From Lathyrus oleraceus (taxonomy: Eukaryota > Streptophyta > Magnoliopsida > Fabales > Fabaceae), in the NCBI RefSeq assembly GCF_024323335.1, contig NC_066579.1, positions 355,701,400-355,765,399 on the forward strand: a stretch of 64,000 bases of DNA, in the 5' to 3' direction. Position 1 is the first letter of the stretch; each line of letters begins with the position of its first letter. A program made the position numbers and the translations under genes. The notes under the pieces were generated by a model. It did no database searches. It saw only the letters and a list, made by a program, of their open reading frames with translations, and was not told the DNA's origin. Below, in pieces: positions 9,435 through 19,830 of the stretch.

Positions 9435-11233
9435 TGTCGCAACCTGAAAAATGGAATGCGAAAAAAAACAACCGGCGAAGAAAGACAAGAGAGTCGCCAT
9501 CGTGCGTTATTTATCCCAAAGGAGGGAAAGGAAACGCTCGAAGTAAACCTGGAAAAAGGAAAGGACAAGACAGGGTCTCGCAATCAAATCTTGGGTTCGG
9601 GAGTCGATTATGCGAGGGGAAGGTATTAGCACCCCTACGCATCCGTAGTACTCTACGGGATCCACTTTTGTAGTTCTTGTCTAAAGGGTGTGGGTTTATC
9701 TAATGTGTTATTTACTAAAAAAAAGGGGTCAAAAGAAAATGACTCGCACGGATGTCGCATCCACTGCATACGTATCTCATCTGAATATGAGAATCAGAGT
9801 CTTCGTAGCTCGGCTGACCTAGGGGTTAGGGGATGTGTGCTCGCTAAGACATCGCGTCTTATGCCTACGTATCTCATCTGGCCTGAGAATCAGAGCAAAA
9901 CGTAGATCGGCTAACTACGGGGTTATGGATTGGGTTTTGGACGAACGACGTTACTACGCAATCTACCGGATGCTCGACCTTTGGAGACTTACTCGCCTGT
10001 AGTAGAAGGAGTTAACGTGTTCTTAGGAGAAGAAAAATCAATGAGTTGGTAGGGTTAGGGATGCTCATGCAGAAGGGAAACCCTAGACGAAGGAACCTGC
10101 ATAAAGTAAACACACAAAACATTGCCTCCTATCGAGGTCTTCCAGCTAAGAAAGCGGTAAAAATACGGGAAAATGTAAAAGTACCACACGGATAAAGATC
10201 CGAAGTAACAGTAATTAACGGAACAAGAAAACCCTGAGATCCTTCCAAGCTAACACCATCAACGAAAGTGAGTCAGTACAGGTAATCGGAATGAAACCTC
10301 TAGGTGGTATCCCACAAATAAAGTGGAACACCAGGCAAACCATCTCTGCAAGAGTCATATGAGCCCTCACAAAACAAAACTCAACAAACAGGTTAGAGAA
10401 ACAAAATAGGGTAACCAAGAGTTGCCCCCAAATCAAAATGTAACCACATGAATCATGCCCTTTCAATTCACAAAAATCTCACAAAAAGCAACCAAGGGTA
10501 GGAGGCCTAAACCTCTTGTCAAACACATGCATCAAAAGGGCATCAAATTCACCCATAATACCTCATACATTTAGAGCATTCAAATTAAAGGCATAAAGAT
10601 CGGTTGAAATTGAATTGCACCGTTGGGTTTACAGAGCAATCTTAGGGTTTATATGAGAAGGAATTGATTCTTTGCCGATGAGTTCCCTTCAGTCTCTGGA
10701 GGTTTCTCTGAACTCTGTTAGCTCTTCTCTCACTATCTTTTTCCTGCCAGGGTAATAGGAATAGAATGAAATTTTGTTTCACTGAAACTCTGAATTTATA
10801 ACCTGATTGTTGTGGACCTGTGGGCTTTTGAGAGAGGTCCAAGTCCAAGATTTTTCTTTTATTTATTTATTTATTTAATTAATTTTTTATATATATATAT
10901 ATTTTTTTATATATTTTTTTTTTTCGCTTTTTTTTTTCGCTTTTTTTTTTTTGCATAACACGTGGGCTTCGCCTAGCGAGCATGACAGCTCATGAACAAA
11001 CCTTTGCTCCTTCAAGATTAACGTTTTGACTGACGAATAGACCCCTGTTGGAAGTAACTCAAGTCTTTCCCTTGTGTTGACTGATCATCTAAATAGAACC
11101 CACAAAGTGTCTTGGATTATGTTCAAGCTTCTTGGAGCTAATCCCGATTGACATGATGAAATGCAATGTATCTAATGTTAAATGACCTAAAAATGAATGT
11201 GTGAATAAGGAGGGCAAATTTTAGGGTGTTACA
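9435..11233 (-). repeat. 5' LTR of element 1 (1799 bp)
   Basis: The minus strand begins TGTAACACC at 11233 and ends TGCGACA at 9435. It belongs to the same family as the LTR at 18062-19830. It contains the hairpin module described separately (9643-9905), a poly(T)/AT tract at 10855-10950 and a second partial copy of the primer-binding site at 9490-9499. The stretch 10125-10792 is absent from the 3' LTR. Confidence 0.88.
9643..9905 (-). other. LTR inverted-repeat module (element 1)
   Basis: Plus-strand positions: AGTA-loop stem 9643-9648/9653-9658; first nested stem TACG 9769-9772 with CGTA 9804-9807, enclosing TCTCAT 9775-9780 and ATGAGA 9787-9792; hairpin TAAGAC 9845-9850/GTCTTA 9856-9861; second nested stem CTACG 9865-9869 with CGTAG 9901-9905, whose inner stem has decayed (CTGAGA at 9883-9888). 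The same arrangement occurs at 44-305 in the 3' LTR. Confidence 0.7.
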
Positions 11234-11908
11234 CCTCTTTCCAGGGATTACTTCCTGATGTAAATGCCTATTCAGAGGCCATTCAATCAATAAAATCATG
11301 TTATTCAGTATATCTCTGTTTTCATTTTCATTTTTCTGTTTTGTTTGCAAAAATGACGTCCGAATTTTTTGATAAACATTGCATCATGACACATAAGAGC
11401 TTTACAGGTACATGCTTAATAAACATTTAAAATTGCTCTAAATTTTAAGTGCTTTGGATCATCTATTCAGAACAGGTACCCTCAGGGCATTTCCTTAAAA
11501 TCCCCTGCAGATGATCGTGAATGTTTTCCCCCAACAGACGAATTCGGTATCTTATCCCTGCAGAGCTGATCAGAGCGTTGGATTCTTCAATCCCCAGAAG
11601 GTTCTCACCACTGTACCTCCCCCCAAGCGGTGGTTTCAGATTATACACTCCCCAGTAGAGTTGACAGTGTCAGACTATATACCCCCAGCGGAGTTGACAA
11701 TGCCAGACTGTATCTTCCCAGCAGAAGCGGTTGCTCCTCAGAGTTCGAGGCCAGATCGATAATCTCAATGCCATATCCATGGTTTCTTTCCTTGAAGCAG
11801 AACCTCGGTACCGCATCGGTTTTTGCTTCCCCTGCTGAGTCATCTCTCGCAGATCGTGGTTGCCAGAACCACTATCGCTTTCCCCAACAGTAGGTTCTCA
11901 GTGCCGTT
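11234..11908 (+). other. 3' UTR segment of element 2
   Basis: The stretch 11640-11740 is homologous, in opposite orientation, to 2600-2700 of element 1. It contains two sequences resembling the complement of the primer-binding site (11649-11666 and 11682-11699). No gene. The target duplication CCGTT of the following solo LTR is at 11904-11908. Confidence 0.65.
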
Positions 11909-14522
11909 TGTAACACCTCAAAATTTGCCCTCCTCTTCTTGGGACTAGCTTAACATATTGCATTTCATGTTTAGGGCATTAGGCATTTGCATATTGCATA
12001 TCATGTGAGAATAGACAAGTCATCCTCCTAAGTCTTTCTCAGAAGATAGAGAGGTTAAGAGATTCAAGCCTGAGGGTCTCATAAATTGATCACTAGCCAT
12101 CTGAGGGTTTGTGTTCCAATTAGGGTTTTCTTGGTCCCTCAAGGAGGTTAAGCATTATCTTATTGGCAAGGGTACATCATCATCATCATGGTTATGTCCT
12201 TATCAAAGGTTTCATTGTTCATGCTCAGATTCCTTGAGATTAGGGTTTTGACCTCTGGTCAACCCTAATTAGTGTCATTCTACCAGTCAGGGTTTCTCAA
12301 GGAGATGGGCTTTATTTCTTGGATGGAGATCATATGGTTATATTATGGAGCTTACAAGAGCTAGGGTTTCATTTTGGAGCCAATTCCTCAAGTGGTTGAG
12401 GCTCAAGCTGATCAAAGCACTTCCAAGTCATCTGTCAACCAAAAAGTCAACAGAAAGTCAACTGTGGGTTTTGAACTGGGATATTGGTTTTTTTTCATCC
12501 CATTCATGTTCCAACAATGTTTATTCATCATGTCAAATACATATCTTGAGGAATTTGAGGCCAGATCAAAAGTTTCCAAAAATGGAAAGTGACCTGTAAT
12601 TTCAACTTTCCAAAAATGGAAGGTTTTTGGTCCAAATTCAACTTGATCTTACATCATCAAAGAAGTTTCAAATGAATTTTTGTCCAACATGAAAGTTGAA
12701 GATCTCTCTCTCCCATTTCCAAAAAGTCTAAGATCATGAGCATCTGATGAATGGTTGAAGAGATATGGTTCAATCATTGCCAAGTGTGCATGGAACTTCA
12801 AAAGGCCATAACTTTTGACTCATAACTCCAAATTGAGTGCTCCTTTTTGCATAATTCTTCTCATGACATGAACTTTCCAAATCATTCATCACATTGCATG
12901 AATTTTCATCATATAATCATTTGCACATTCATGACCTTTTTGGAGGGAAATTCACAAATTTGAATTTGGTGCATCATGGGAACAAAATGCCATTGCCAAC
13001 ATGTGCATGGAGTGATTTTAAGTGAATTTGAGCTCCCATTTGGTACTGTTCACGTATGCATTTGCATGGCACCACCAATTTTCCAAAATTTGTCATACAC
13101 TTTATTTTTGCCTAATCCTAATTAATTCATGACTAATTGTGATTTGGATATAATTAACACATGGTATATAAGGTAAATCATAACAGAATTGTTCATAATC
13201 TCAAATTCTAGATCTAGATCTCATTTTCCCTCCAAATTTTCTCTTCTTCCAAATTCAAAAATTCTTCAAAGAACACTTGATTTTTATTGCATATTCTGCT
13301 TTCTTGATCCTCAATTAGTAGAATTCAAGCCATTGATTGAAGAAATTGGTGAAGAATCAAGCAATTCCATACATGAACATGAACATGGAGTTTTGAAGAT
13401 CTAGCTAGATCCAAGCCATTCCAAGAGTTGATTTGTGCTCCAGAAGTGATAACAAGGTTGATAGAAGAGGTTTGGATGCTGCTAGACACATGAATCCACT
13501 GCTGCCATTGTTGGATCTTCAAGAGATCAAAAATTCGAACCTCTTAATTCATGATTTTATGTGCATAGACTTGTAGAGTTTTTCATGTTGGTTATACTGA
13601 TATAAAATTTATTAAAAACGGATGAATATTGCATGAGATATGTGAGTTTAAAGTTTGTAGATCTAGAATGTTTTCCTTTGATTCTCATTATCCATGGCTT
13701 GTTATGATTAATGGAGGCTAGATTCGTGATGTGCATTGCATGAGCTTTTGAATGATGTATTCATTATTCTGGAAAAAAAATCGTGTGAGGTTACTGTTCC
13801 CTCACCGTCTTCACGAAGAAGACGGTGTTTTCCACCGTGCATGGCTGTGACCGCCACCGTCTGTACAGACCTGGCTGGCGCTAGGGTTTATTCAATTTCA
13901 TGCCACGCGAGCGTCCATGTGTGCTGCCTGTTGGCCATTTGATTGGGCCACATCTCTTTGACCAAGCCTAGTGGCGTTTGACCGCTGACTGGATATGCCA
14001 ACGCATAAATGAAACTCAGCGTTTCATCCATACTCCCTCACTTCGATTCCATGTTGTGACATTTTGGATTTTATTTTCTCTTTCAGCGCCTTTTTGATCT
14101 ACACACGCTTCGATTCCGCCTGGCCACACTTTTTCAAATTAATTCCTTCTTTTGCTTTTCCCTCCATTTCAATATATGTTTTGTTCATTATTTCAAATAT
14201 TTTTGTCAACTTCAAAAAATCACCAAAAATTGAAAAATGATCCAATTAATTCCAGGTTTTTTGCTACATGATCCTTGAAATGTCTAGAATTTTATGGTTT
14301 TGATTTTATGACTTTGCCATTTCTGGAATTTGAATTGTAATTGGTTAATTGATCATGTATGCTTTTGTGACATTGTCTCATTCTTTCTATCATGAAATGC
14401 TTGATATTGATCCAAATGCCATGAAATTTTGCATGATGATTCTTAACATGTTGATGCAATTGTGTGATTTTATTTGGCAGTTTTTGCTATTGTCTTCAAT
14501 GTTTGGGACATATGTACTTTAG

Positions 14523-14543
14523 GTGTGACAATGTGTGTCACAC
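14523..14543 (+). other. Inverted repeat GTGTGACA-N5-TGTCACAC
   Basis: An 8-bp stem with a 5-bp spacer, mid-LTR. The same repeat lies at 29610-29632, 41436-41458, 45101-45123 and 50147-50169, always with a 5-bp spacer. Confidence 0.75.
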
Positions 14544-15915
14544 AATTGGATGTCTTGTTTGTGCAATTTTATTTCCATATCCAATGACCTCTTCTGTTTA
14601 TAATTTTTGGCATGATGATTGTGTGTGACATGTTGTATGCTCATGAAAATTTCCAGAATTGTTTGACTCATTTCTGTTTTGATATGGAATTTTGATTCTT
14701 ATTGTCCATTTGAATGCTTTGAAATTGTCTTTGCCATAGCTTGCTCATGAATTGACTTTGCTTGATGATTTTGATTTGGTCCTTTTTAGGACATATTCAT
14801 GGTTGTTTAAATGAGCTTTGTGTTGAATATTAGATTCTGTTTTGGCTTTTTACTTCACCTTTGACCCTAGGCTTTGTCCTAAGGGTTTGAACTCACAATT
14901 TGAGCTTTGAATTTCAGGATCAAGCATTCATCTCCATGGTTGATGTTGCTTCCTCATTTGAGCTTTGCTATTTGCATTGTTTACTAACCTTTGGTTATTT
15001 TGTAGGTTCTTTGGTATTGAATCACTTGTGTGTTTGCCTTATATGGCTTACTTGTTGTACATATTGGGGTTGTCTGACTGTTGTTAACTGTTGGTTGTTT
15101 TGTCTGAGTACTTTACTAATGTGTTAGCTTTTCTTACAGGTACTTTAGCCGCTTTAACTCATTGCTTGAGTTGCTTTGCTTTGCTTGTGGTGGGCATACC
15201 ACTTAGGTAACTTCTTGAACTCCATGTAGGCTGGAAGACCTGTCATGTTATTTTGGCAGGCACCTGTCTGAAGCCCTCCTTAAGAGGCAATGCTTGTGCT
15301 TGTTTATCTTTGTGCCTTGTACATGTAAAGACCTCCTAAGTGAAGAGGCATTGGCAGATAGAAGGGATGTGCAATCCATCCCCTGCTATTCAGTTGAGTC
15401 TTTCATCTTGCTCGCACTACGTGCTGATGCATTTTGAATAAACACCCAAGATCCTTGTATATAGAGTCAGTCATGTGGAGTAGAGTTCCCCATTCTGGAC
15501 TCCCACGCCTTCATTGTTTGAAGCTCACCCAGGCCTGGGTTAAGAGCTATGAGGTCCAACCCTCATTACCTTTTCATCTGCTCACCCTAACGGTCAATGT
15601 CAGTGGTTAAGAGCTTTGTCAGATACCCCTTCCAGTTGGCTTGTTTGTCGAGGTTGATATGACCCCTTGACTAAAGCCCAGCCTTGTATGAGCCACTTGT
15701 TTGCATATAGTGTGTGTGCTTGCTCTCCTGTGCTTGTGTTTGCTTACTTGATATTTAGGCTAGCTTGCTTCCTGTGCGAGTTAGGTTATGTTAGAAACCT
15801 CAACCTAGGACTATTGTGGATTACATGACAACTATTAGGCTTGAGTCAGTCTCCCTTTTAGTTTGTTATTTCCCGGTCTCTGGTTAGGAGAAAGTTTATC
15901 CCCTGTTAAGGGGAA

Positions 15916-16533
15916 CTACGTTGCCCTGATCCTCATACCAGATGAGGTACGTAGGCAGGAGATCGTGCGAGATCTCTCCGGGCAACCTTTTCTTTTTTGT
16001 GTGTATTAGCTTGTCTGTTTGATAACCTCTTGTGTGTTTGTGTGGAGTCTGACGTAAGCCCAGCGATTGGCAGTCGGTTTCCTGTGGGTGTTTGTGTGCT
16101 TGGAGTCTGAAGTAAGTCCAGCGATTGGCATTCGGTTTCCTTGTTTGTTTGTTGTTTGGAGTCGGACGTAAGACCAGCCATTGGCAGTCTGTTTCCATTT
16201 GCGTGTTTGCTTTGACGTCTCAGCGTCTGTGCGTGTGTTTTGTTTCGGCGTGCGTTAGCCGAACTACGGTAGCTCTGATTCTCATTCCAGATGAGATACG
16301 TAGGCATAGGATGCGATATCCTAGTGAGCTCGTTACCATTTCCACGAACTACATTGACTCTGATGTTTGTTTCTGACAAACTACGTAGGCCCAGGATGCG
16401 ACATCCTGCCGAGTCACCTTCCTCCATCTTCTTCCATCTGTGTTCTATTCCAGTGTGTGTGCATTCTTTTTGAGCAGTTATTCAGCAACCTTATTCTATT
16501 CTTTCTGAGCGTGGATCCCGTCGAGTACGACGG
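15916..16533 (+). other. LTR inverted-repeat module, three tandem copies
   Basis: Copy a: outer CTACG 15916-15920/CGTAG 15950-15954, inner CCTCAT 15931-15936/ATGAGG 15942-15947, next hairpin GAGATC/GATCTC at 15959-15976. Copy b: outer 16264-16268/16299-16303, inner TCTCAT 16280-16285/ATGAGA 16291-16296, next hairpin TAGGAT/ATCCTA 16307-16323. Copy c: outer CTAC/GTAG 16349-16388, inner GTTTGT 16365-16370/ACAAAC 16376-16381, next hairpin AGGATG/CATCCT 16393-16407. Downstream stem CCGTCG-AGTA-CGACGG at 16518-16533. The inner stems differ completely in sequence but each still pairs. Confidence 0.8.
16040..16200 (+). repeat. GTAAG-containing LTR repeats (3 copies)
   Basis: Three units of about 60 bp read GGAGTCTGACGTAAGCCCAG or close variants, followed by CGATTGGCAGTCGG. 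The same GTAAGNCC...ATTGGCA phrase recurs in the LTRs at 27905-28322 (reverse), 39470-39570 (reverse), 43015-43120 (reverse) and 51890-52490. Confidence 0.75.
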
Positions 16534-16714
16534 ACGTGAGGGGTGCTAATACCTTCCCCTTGCGTAACCGACTCCCGATCCTTGTAATCTCCGGTCGCAA
16601 GACCATTTCCTTTCCAGGTTTACTTCGAGCGTTTCCTTTCCCTTGTTTGGGATAAATAACTCACGGTGGCGGCTCTGTTTTTTTTTTCCGCCGGTTGTTT
16701 TTCGCGTTGCGACA

Positions 16715-18048
16715 CCGTTCTCTCCCCAGTCAGAATCTCGGTATTTCGTCATTGCTAGAACACCGTGTGGCGGGTCATTTCCCCATAGAATTCTTTGCGC
16801 TGTGCATCTCCAGCAGCCTTGCCAGGGTCCAGAAGATGGTGATCATTTCCCCAGAAGATCCCCTTGCCTCAGTTTGGCATTCTACCCAGCATTTCGCATC
16901 CCTGCATGTAGAATCATATTGCATTGCATCCTCCCAAATCGCGTAGCATTTCCATTTTCATGGAGCATTACGCCATTGAAAAATTCAAACATACGCATGT
17001 AAGCATAAAACATTCTCGGTATCCCAAGTGATAAGCCAGAAGTTGTTTCCAATACTCATACTGAAGATTGTTCATGACTTACCTTTGTTATCCCCAGCAA
17101 GTGTCATTGGCCCATGCGCCGCCTCTATTATCGTTCCCTATTTCTGTCGATGCTGACAGGCATGAAGTTTCTGATATTCAGACCGAAGTGGAGTTCAGGG
17201 TAGTTTTCCGATGTTCAGATCGAAGAAGTTTCCGACGTTCAGGTCGATGCAACTTGTGGCGTTCAGGCCAGTTTTCCGATGTTCAGATCGAAGAAGTTTC
17301 TGACATTCAGGTCGATGCAACTTGTGGCATTCAGGCCAATTTTCCGACGTTCAGATCGAAGAAGTTTCCGACGTTCAGGTCGATGCAACTTGTGGCATTC
17401 AGGCCAATTTTCCGATATTCAGATCGAAGTGGCATTCATGCCAAGTTTCCGGTATTCAGACCGAAGTGGCATTCAGGCCAATTTTCCGATATTCAGATCG
17501 AAGTGGCATTCAAGCTAAGTTTCCGGTATTCAGACCGAAGTGGCATTGAGGCCAGTTTTCCGATGTTCAGATCGAAGAAGTTCCCGACATTCAGGTCGAC
17601 GCAACTTGTGGCATTCAGGCCAGCCTCTCGGTGTTCAGACCGATATTAATAATCTCATATCTCCCGATGTTCAGATCGAAGTCATTTCCAGTATTCAGAC
17701 TGATGAGCGGCATTCAGGCCATGGTTATTTCTATGTTACCATTTATTTTGGTATCCAGGTTAACATTCTTTTTCGGTATTCAGACTGATGAGCGGCATTC
17801 AGGCCATGGTTATTTCTGTGTTACCATTTATTTTGGTATTCAGGTTAACATCCTTTTTTGGTATTCAGACTGACTCTCACCGTACCAGACGGATTCTTCT
17901 TTCAAGACCACCTCTTTGCCGATTCTGACAGGCATTGTTAATTCACTTCACTTCAGTGCAAATTTTCGGGCTTTTATTGTATTCAATCCCTTGATACCTC
18001 GAAAGCACGAAAGTCGCTGCTATCTTCTTTCCAGGTCTCTAGTTGATT
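16715..18048 (+). repeat. 3' UTR of element 2 with 68-bp and 39-bp tandem repeats
   Basis: Tandem units run from about 17160 to 17880. Their starts at 17208, 17276, 17344 and 17412 are spaced 68 bp (CCGATGTTCAGATCGAAG start). Shorter units of about 39 bp (TCCGGTATTCAGACCGAAG) follow, then a larger duplication at 17695-17870. The long open frame over 17068-17649 comes from the repeat period and has no recognisable product. No gene in 16715-17160 or 17880-18048. Confidence 0.85.
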
Positions 18049-18061
18049 GAATAGGGGCAGC
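18049..18061 (+). other. Polypurine tract of element 2
   Basis: GAATAGGGGCAGC directly precedes the LTR start TGTAACACC at 18062. Confidence 0.85.
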
Positions 18062-19830
18062 TGTAACACCCCAAAATTTACCCTTCATTTTTCCTGGAAG
18101 CATACGCTTTACACCTCATGCATGCATTTATTTTTAGGTCATTTAGCATTTGCATTTCATCATGGCAATTGGAATCGGATCCAAGAAGCTTGAACATCAT
18201 CCAGGACACTTTGTGGGCTCTATTTAGATGATCAGTCAACACAAGGGAAATACTTGAGTTACTTCCAACAGGGTTCTATTCGTCAGTCAAAACGTTAATC
18301 TTGAAGGAGCAAAGGTTTGTTCATGAGCTGTCATGCTCGCTAGGCGAAGCCCACGTGTTTTGAATAAATAAATAAATAAATAAGTAAATAAATAAATAAA
18401 TAAAAGAAAAAATCTTGGACTTGGACCTCTCTCATTTGAGCCCACAGGTCCACAAAAATCAGGTTATAAATTCAGAGTTTCAGTGAAACAAAAGACCATT
18501 CTATTCCTATTACCCTATCTGGGAAAAAGATAGTGAGAGAAGAACCCTGGGAAAAAAGATAGTGAGAGAAGAGCTAACAGAGTTCAGAGCAACCTCCGGG
18601 CAACTCTGAAAGGTTCATTCTGACTCACACACTTTCAGCTCAAGCAAACCCTAACATTGGTTTGCAAATCCAGTCGTGCCATTTGATTTCAACCGATCTC
18701 TCCAATCAGGTCTGCCCTTATTCCCATTACCTTTGTGCTTTGAAGTTGAATACTCTGAATGTTTGAGGTATGATGGATGAATTTTATTAGGTTTTTGCCC
18801 ACGGGTTCATAATTATATATGAATGTATAAATAATGCCTTGAATGCTTAATCGTTTAATTTCTGAAGTGTATGCCACAGGGTTTGAGGTTTCTGAAACCA
18901 TAACATTATCCATGAAAAACCATACTGGTTTGCTTTAATCTGACTTACGTTTGTCATAGCATGTTTTCTCCTAATCCTTATCTTGTTTCACTAACCCTTT
19001 TGTTGAGTTTTTGTGAAGGCTCACATGACTTCTGCAGGGATAGCTCGCTGGATATTCCACTTTGCTTGTGGGATACCATTTGGGAGATTTATTCCGATTG
19101 CCTTGTTGGCACATTTACTTTATACATGTTTGTTTTGTATGTGTTCGTATCCCCGCAGGTAGCGCGGTTCCTTCGTCAAGGACTGCCTTTTTGCATGAGC
19201 ATCCCAAACCCTAACCCTTCCTTGATTTTTCTTCTCCTAAACACACGTTTACTCCTTCTACTACAGGTGAGTAAGTCTCCAAAGGTCGAGCATCCGGTAG
19301 ATTGCGTAGTAACGTCGTCCGCCCCCAAAACATAACCCTTAACCCGTAGTTAGCCGAACTACGGCTTGCTCTGATTCTCATTCCAGATGAGATACGTAGG
19401 CATAAGATGCGATGTCTTAGCGAGCACACATCCCCCAACCCATAGGTCAGCCGAGCTACGAAGACTCTGATTCTCATATTCAGATGAGATACGTATGCAG
19501 TGGATGCGACATCCGCGCGAGTCATTTTCATTTAACCCCCTTTTTTAGTAAACAGCACAAGATAAACTCACACCCTTTAGACAAGAACTACAAAAGTGGA
19601 TCCCGTAGAGTACTACGGATGCGTAGGGGTGCTAATACCTTCCCTTCGCATAACCGACTCCCGAACCCAAGATTTGGTTGCGAGACCTTGTCTTTTCCTT
19701 TCTTCTTTTCAGGTTTACTTCGAGCGTTTCCTTTCCCTCCTTTGGGATAAATAACGCACGGTGGCGACTCTTCTGTCATTTTCTTTCGCCGGTTGTTTTT
19801 TTGCACACTGTATTTTTTCAGGTTGCGACA
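18062..19830 (+). repeat. 3' LTR of element 2 (1769 bp)
   Basis: Starts TGTAACACC, ends TTGCGACA at 19830, and is followed by GTACG and then by mobile-domain coding sequence. It is homologous to 9435-11233 in reverse. Hairpin modules: 19359-19419 (outer CTACG/CGTAG, inner TCTCAT/ATGAGA, then TAAGA/TCTTA), 19456-19514 (then GGATG-CGA-CATCC), and CCGTAG-AGTA-CTACGG at 19603-19618. A partial primer-binding-site copy lies at 19762-19771. Confidence 0.9.

Larger units (their letters stand above)
1..11233 (-). mobile_element. Ogre-like Ty3/gypsy element 1, internally deleted
   Basis: The element reads on the minus strand: 5' LTR 9435-11233, primer-binding site 9415-9432, leader, gag, protease, RNase H remnant, integrase C-terminus, repetitive 3' UTR, polypurine tract 987-999 and 3' LTR 1-986 (its end lies left of the window). 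The polypurine tract, the extra-long repetitive 3' UTR and the gag/protease motifs fit the Tat/Ogre lineage. Most of the reverse transcriptase and the integrase core are missing, so the copy cannot mobilise itself. It appears to have inserted into the plus-strand element that resumes at 11234. The matching target duplication cannot be seen because the left end is outside the window. The two LTRs differ at roughly 8 positions over the first 526 aligned bases by eye, which suggests a fairly recent insertion. Confidence 0.88.
11909..16714 (+). mobile_element. Solo LTR, 4.8-kb Ogre family
   Basis: It starts TGTAACACC at 11909, ends TGCGACA at 16714, and is flanked by a perfect 5-bp duplication CCGTT (11904-11908 and 16715-16719). 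No primer-binding site or polypurine tract follows, so it is a solo LTR left by LTR-LTR recombination. It is the same family as the LTRs at 39058-42518 and 42519-47311. Contents: inverted repeat GTGTGACA/TGTCACAC at 14523-14543, three GTAAG-bearing repeats at 16040-16200, and three tandem copies of the nested hairpin at 15916-16407. Short open frames inside it are not supported as genes. Confidence 0.93.
11234..19830 (+). mobile_element. Older Ogre-like element 2 (plus strand), 3' half only
   Basis: Internal 3' UTR sequence at 11234-11908 continues at 16715-18061 once the solo LTR is removed, then a polypurine tract (18049-18061) and a 3' LTR (18062-19830) follow. Everything upstream is cut off by element 1. 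The 3' LTR abuts the mobile-domain gene, so this element inserted into that gene. The LTR is of the same 1.8-kb family as element 1. Confidence 0.8.

Noticed and set aside
17068..17649. 193-codon open frame with repeated FRYSDRSG-like units
   Set aside because: It follows the 68-bp and 39-bp tandem repeats of a retrotransposon 3' UTR, with no start context or known domain.
9435..19830. One large element formed by the LTRs at 9435-11233 and 18062-19830
   Set aside because: The LTRs are in opposite orientations and each has its own primer-binding site or polypurine tract, so they belong to different insertions.
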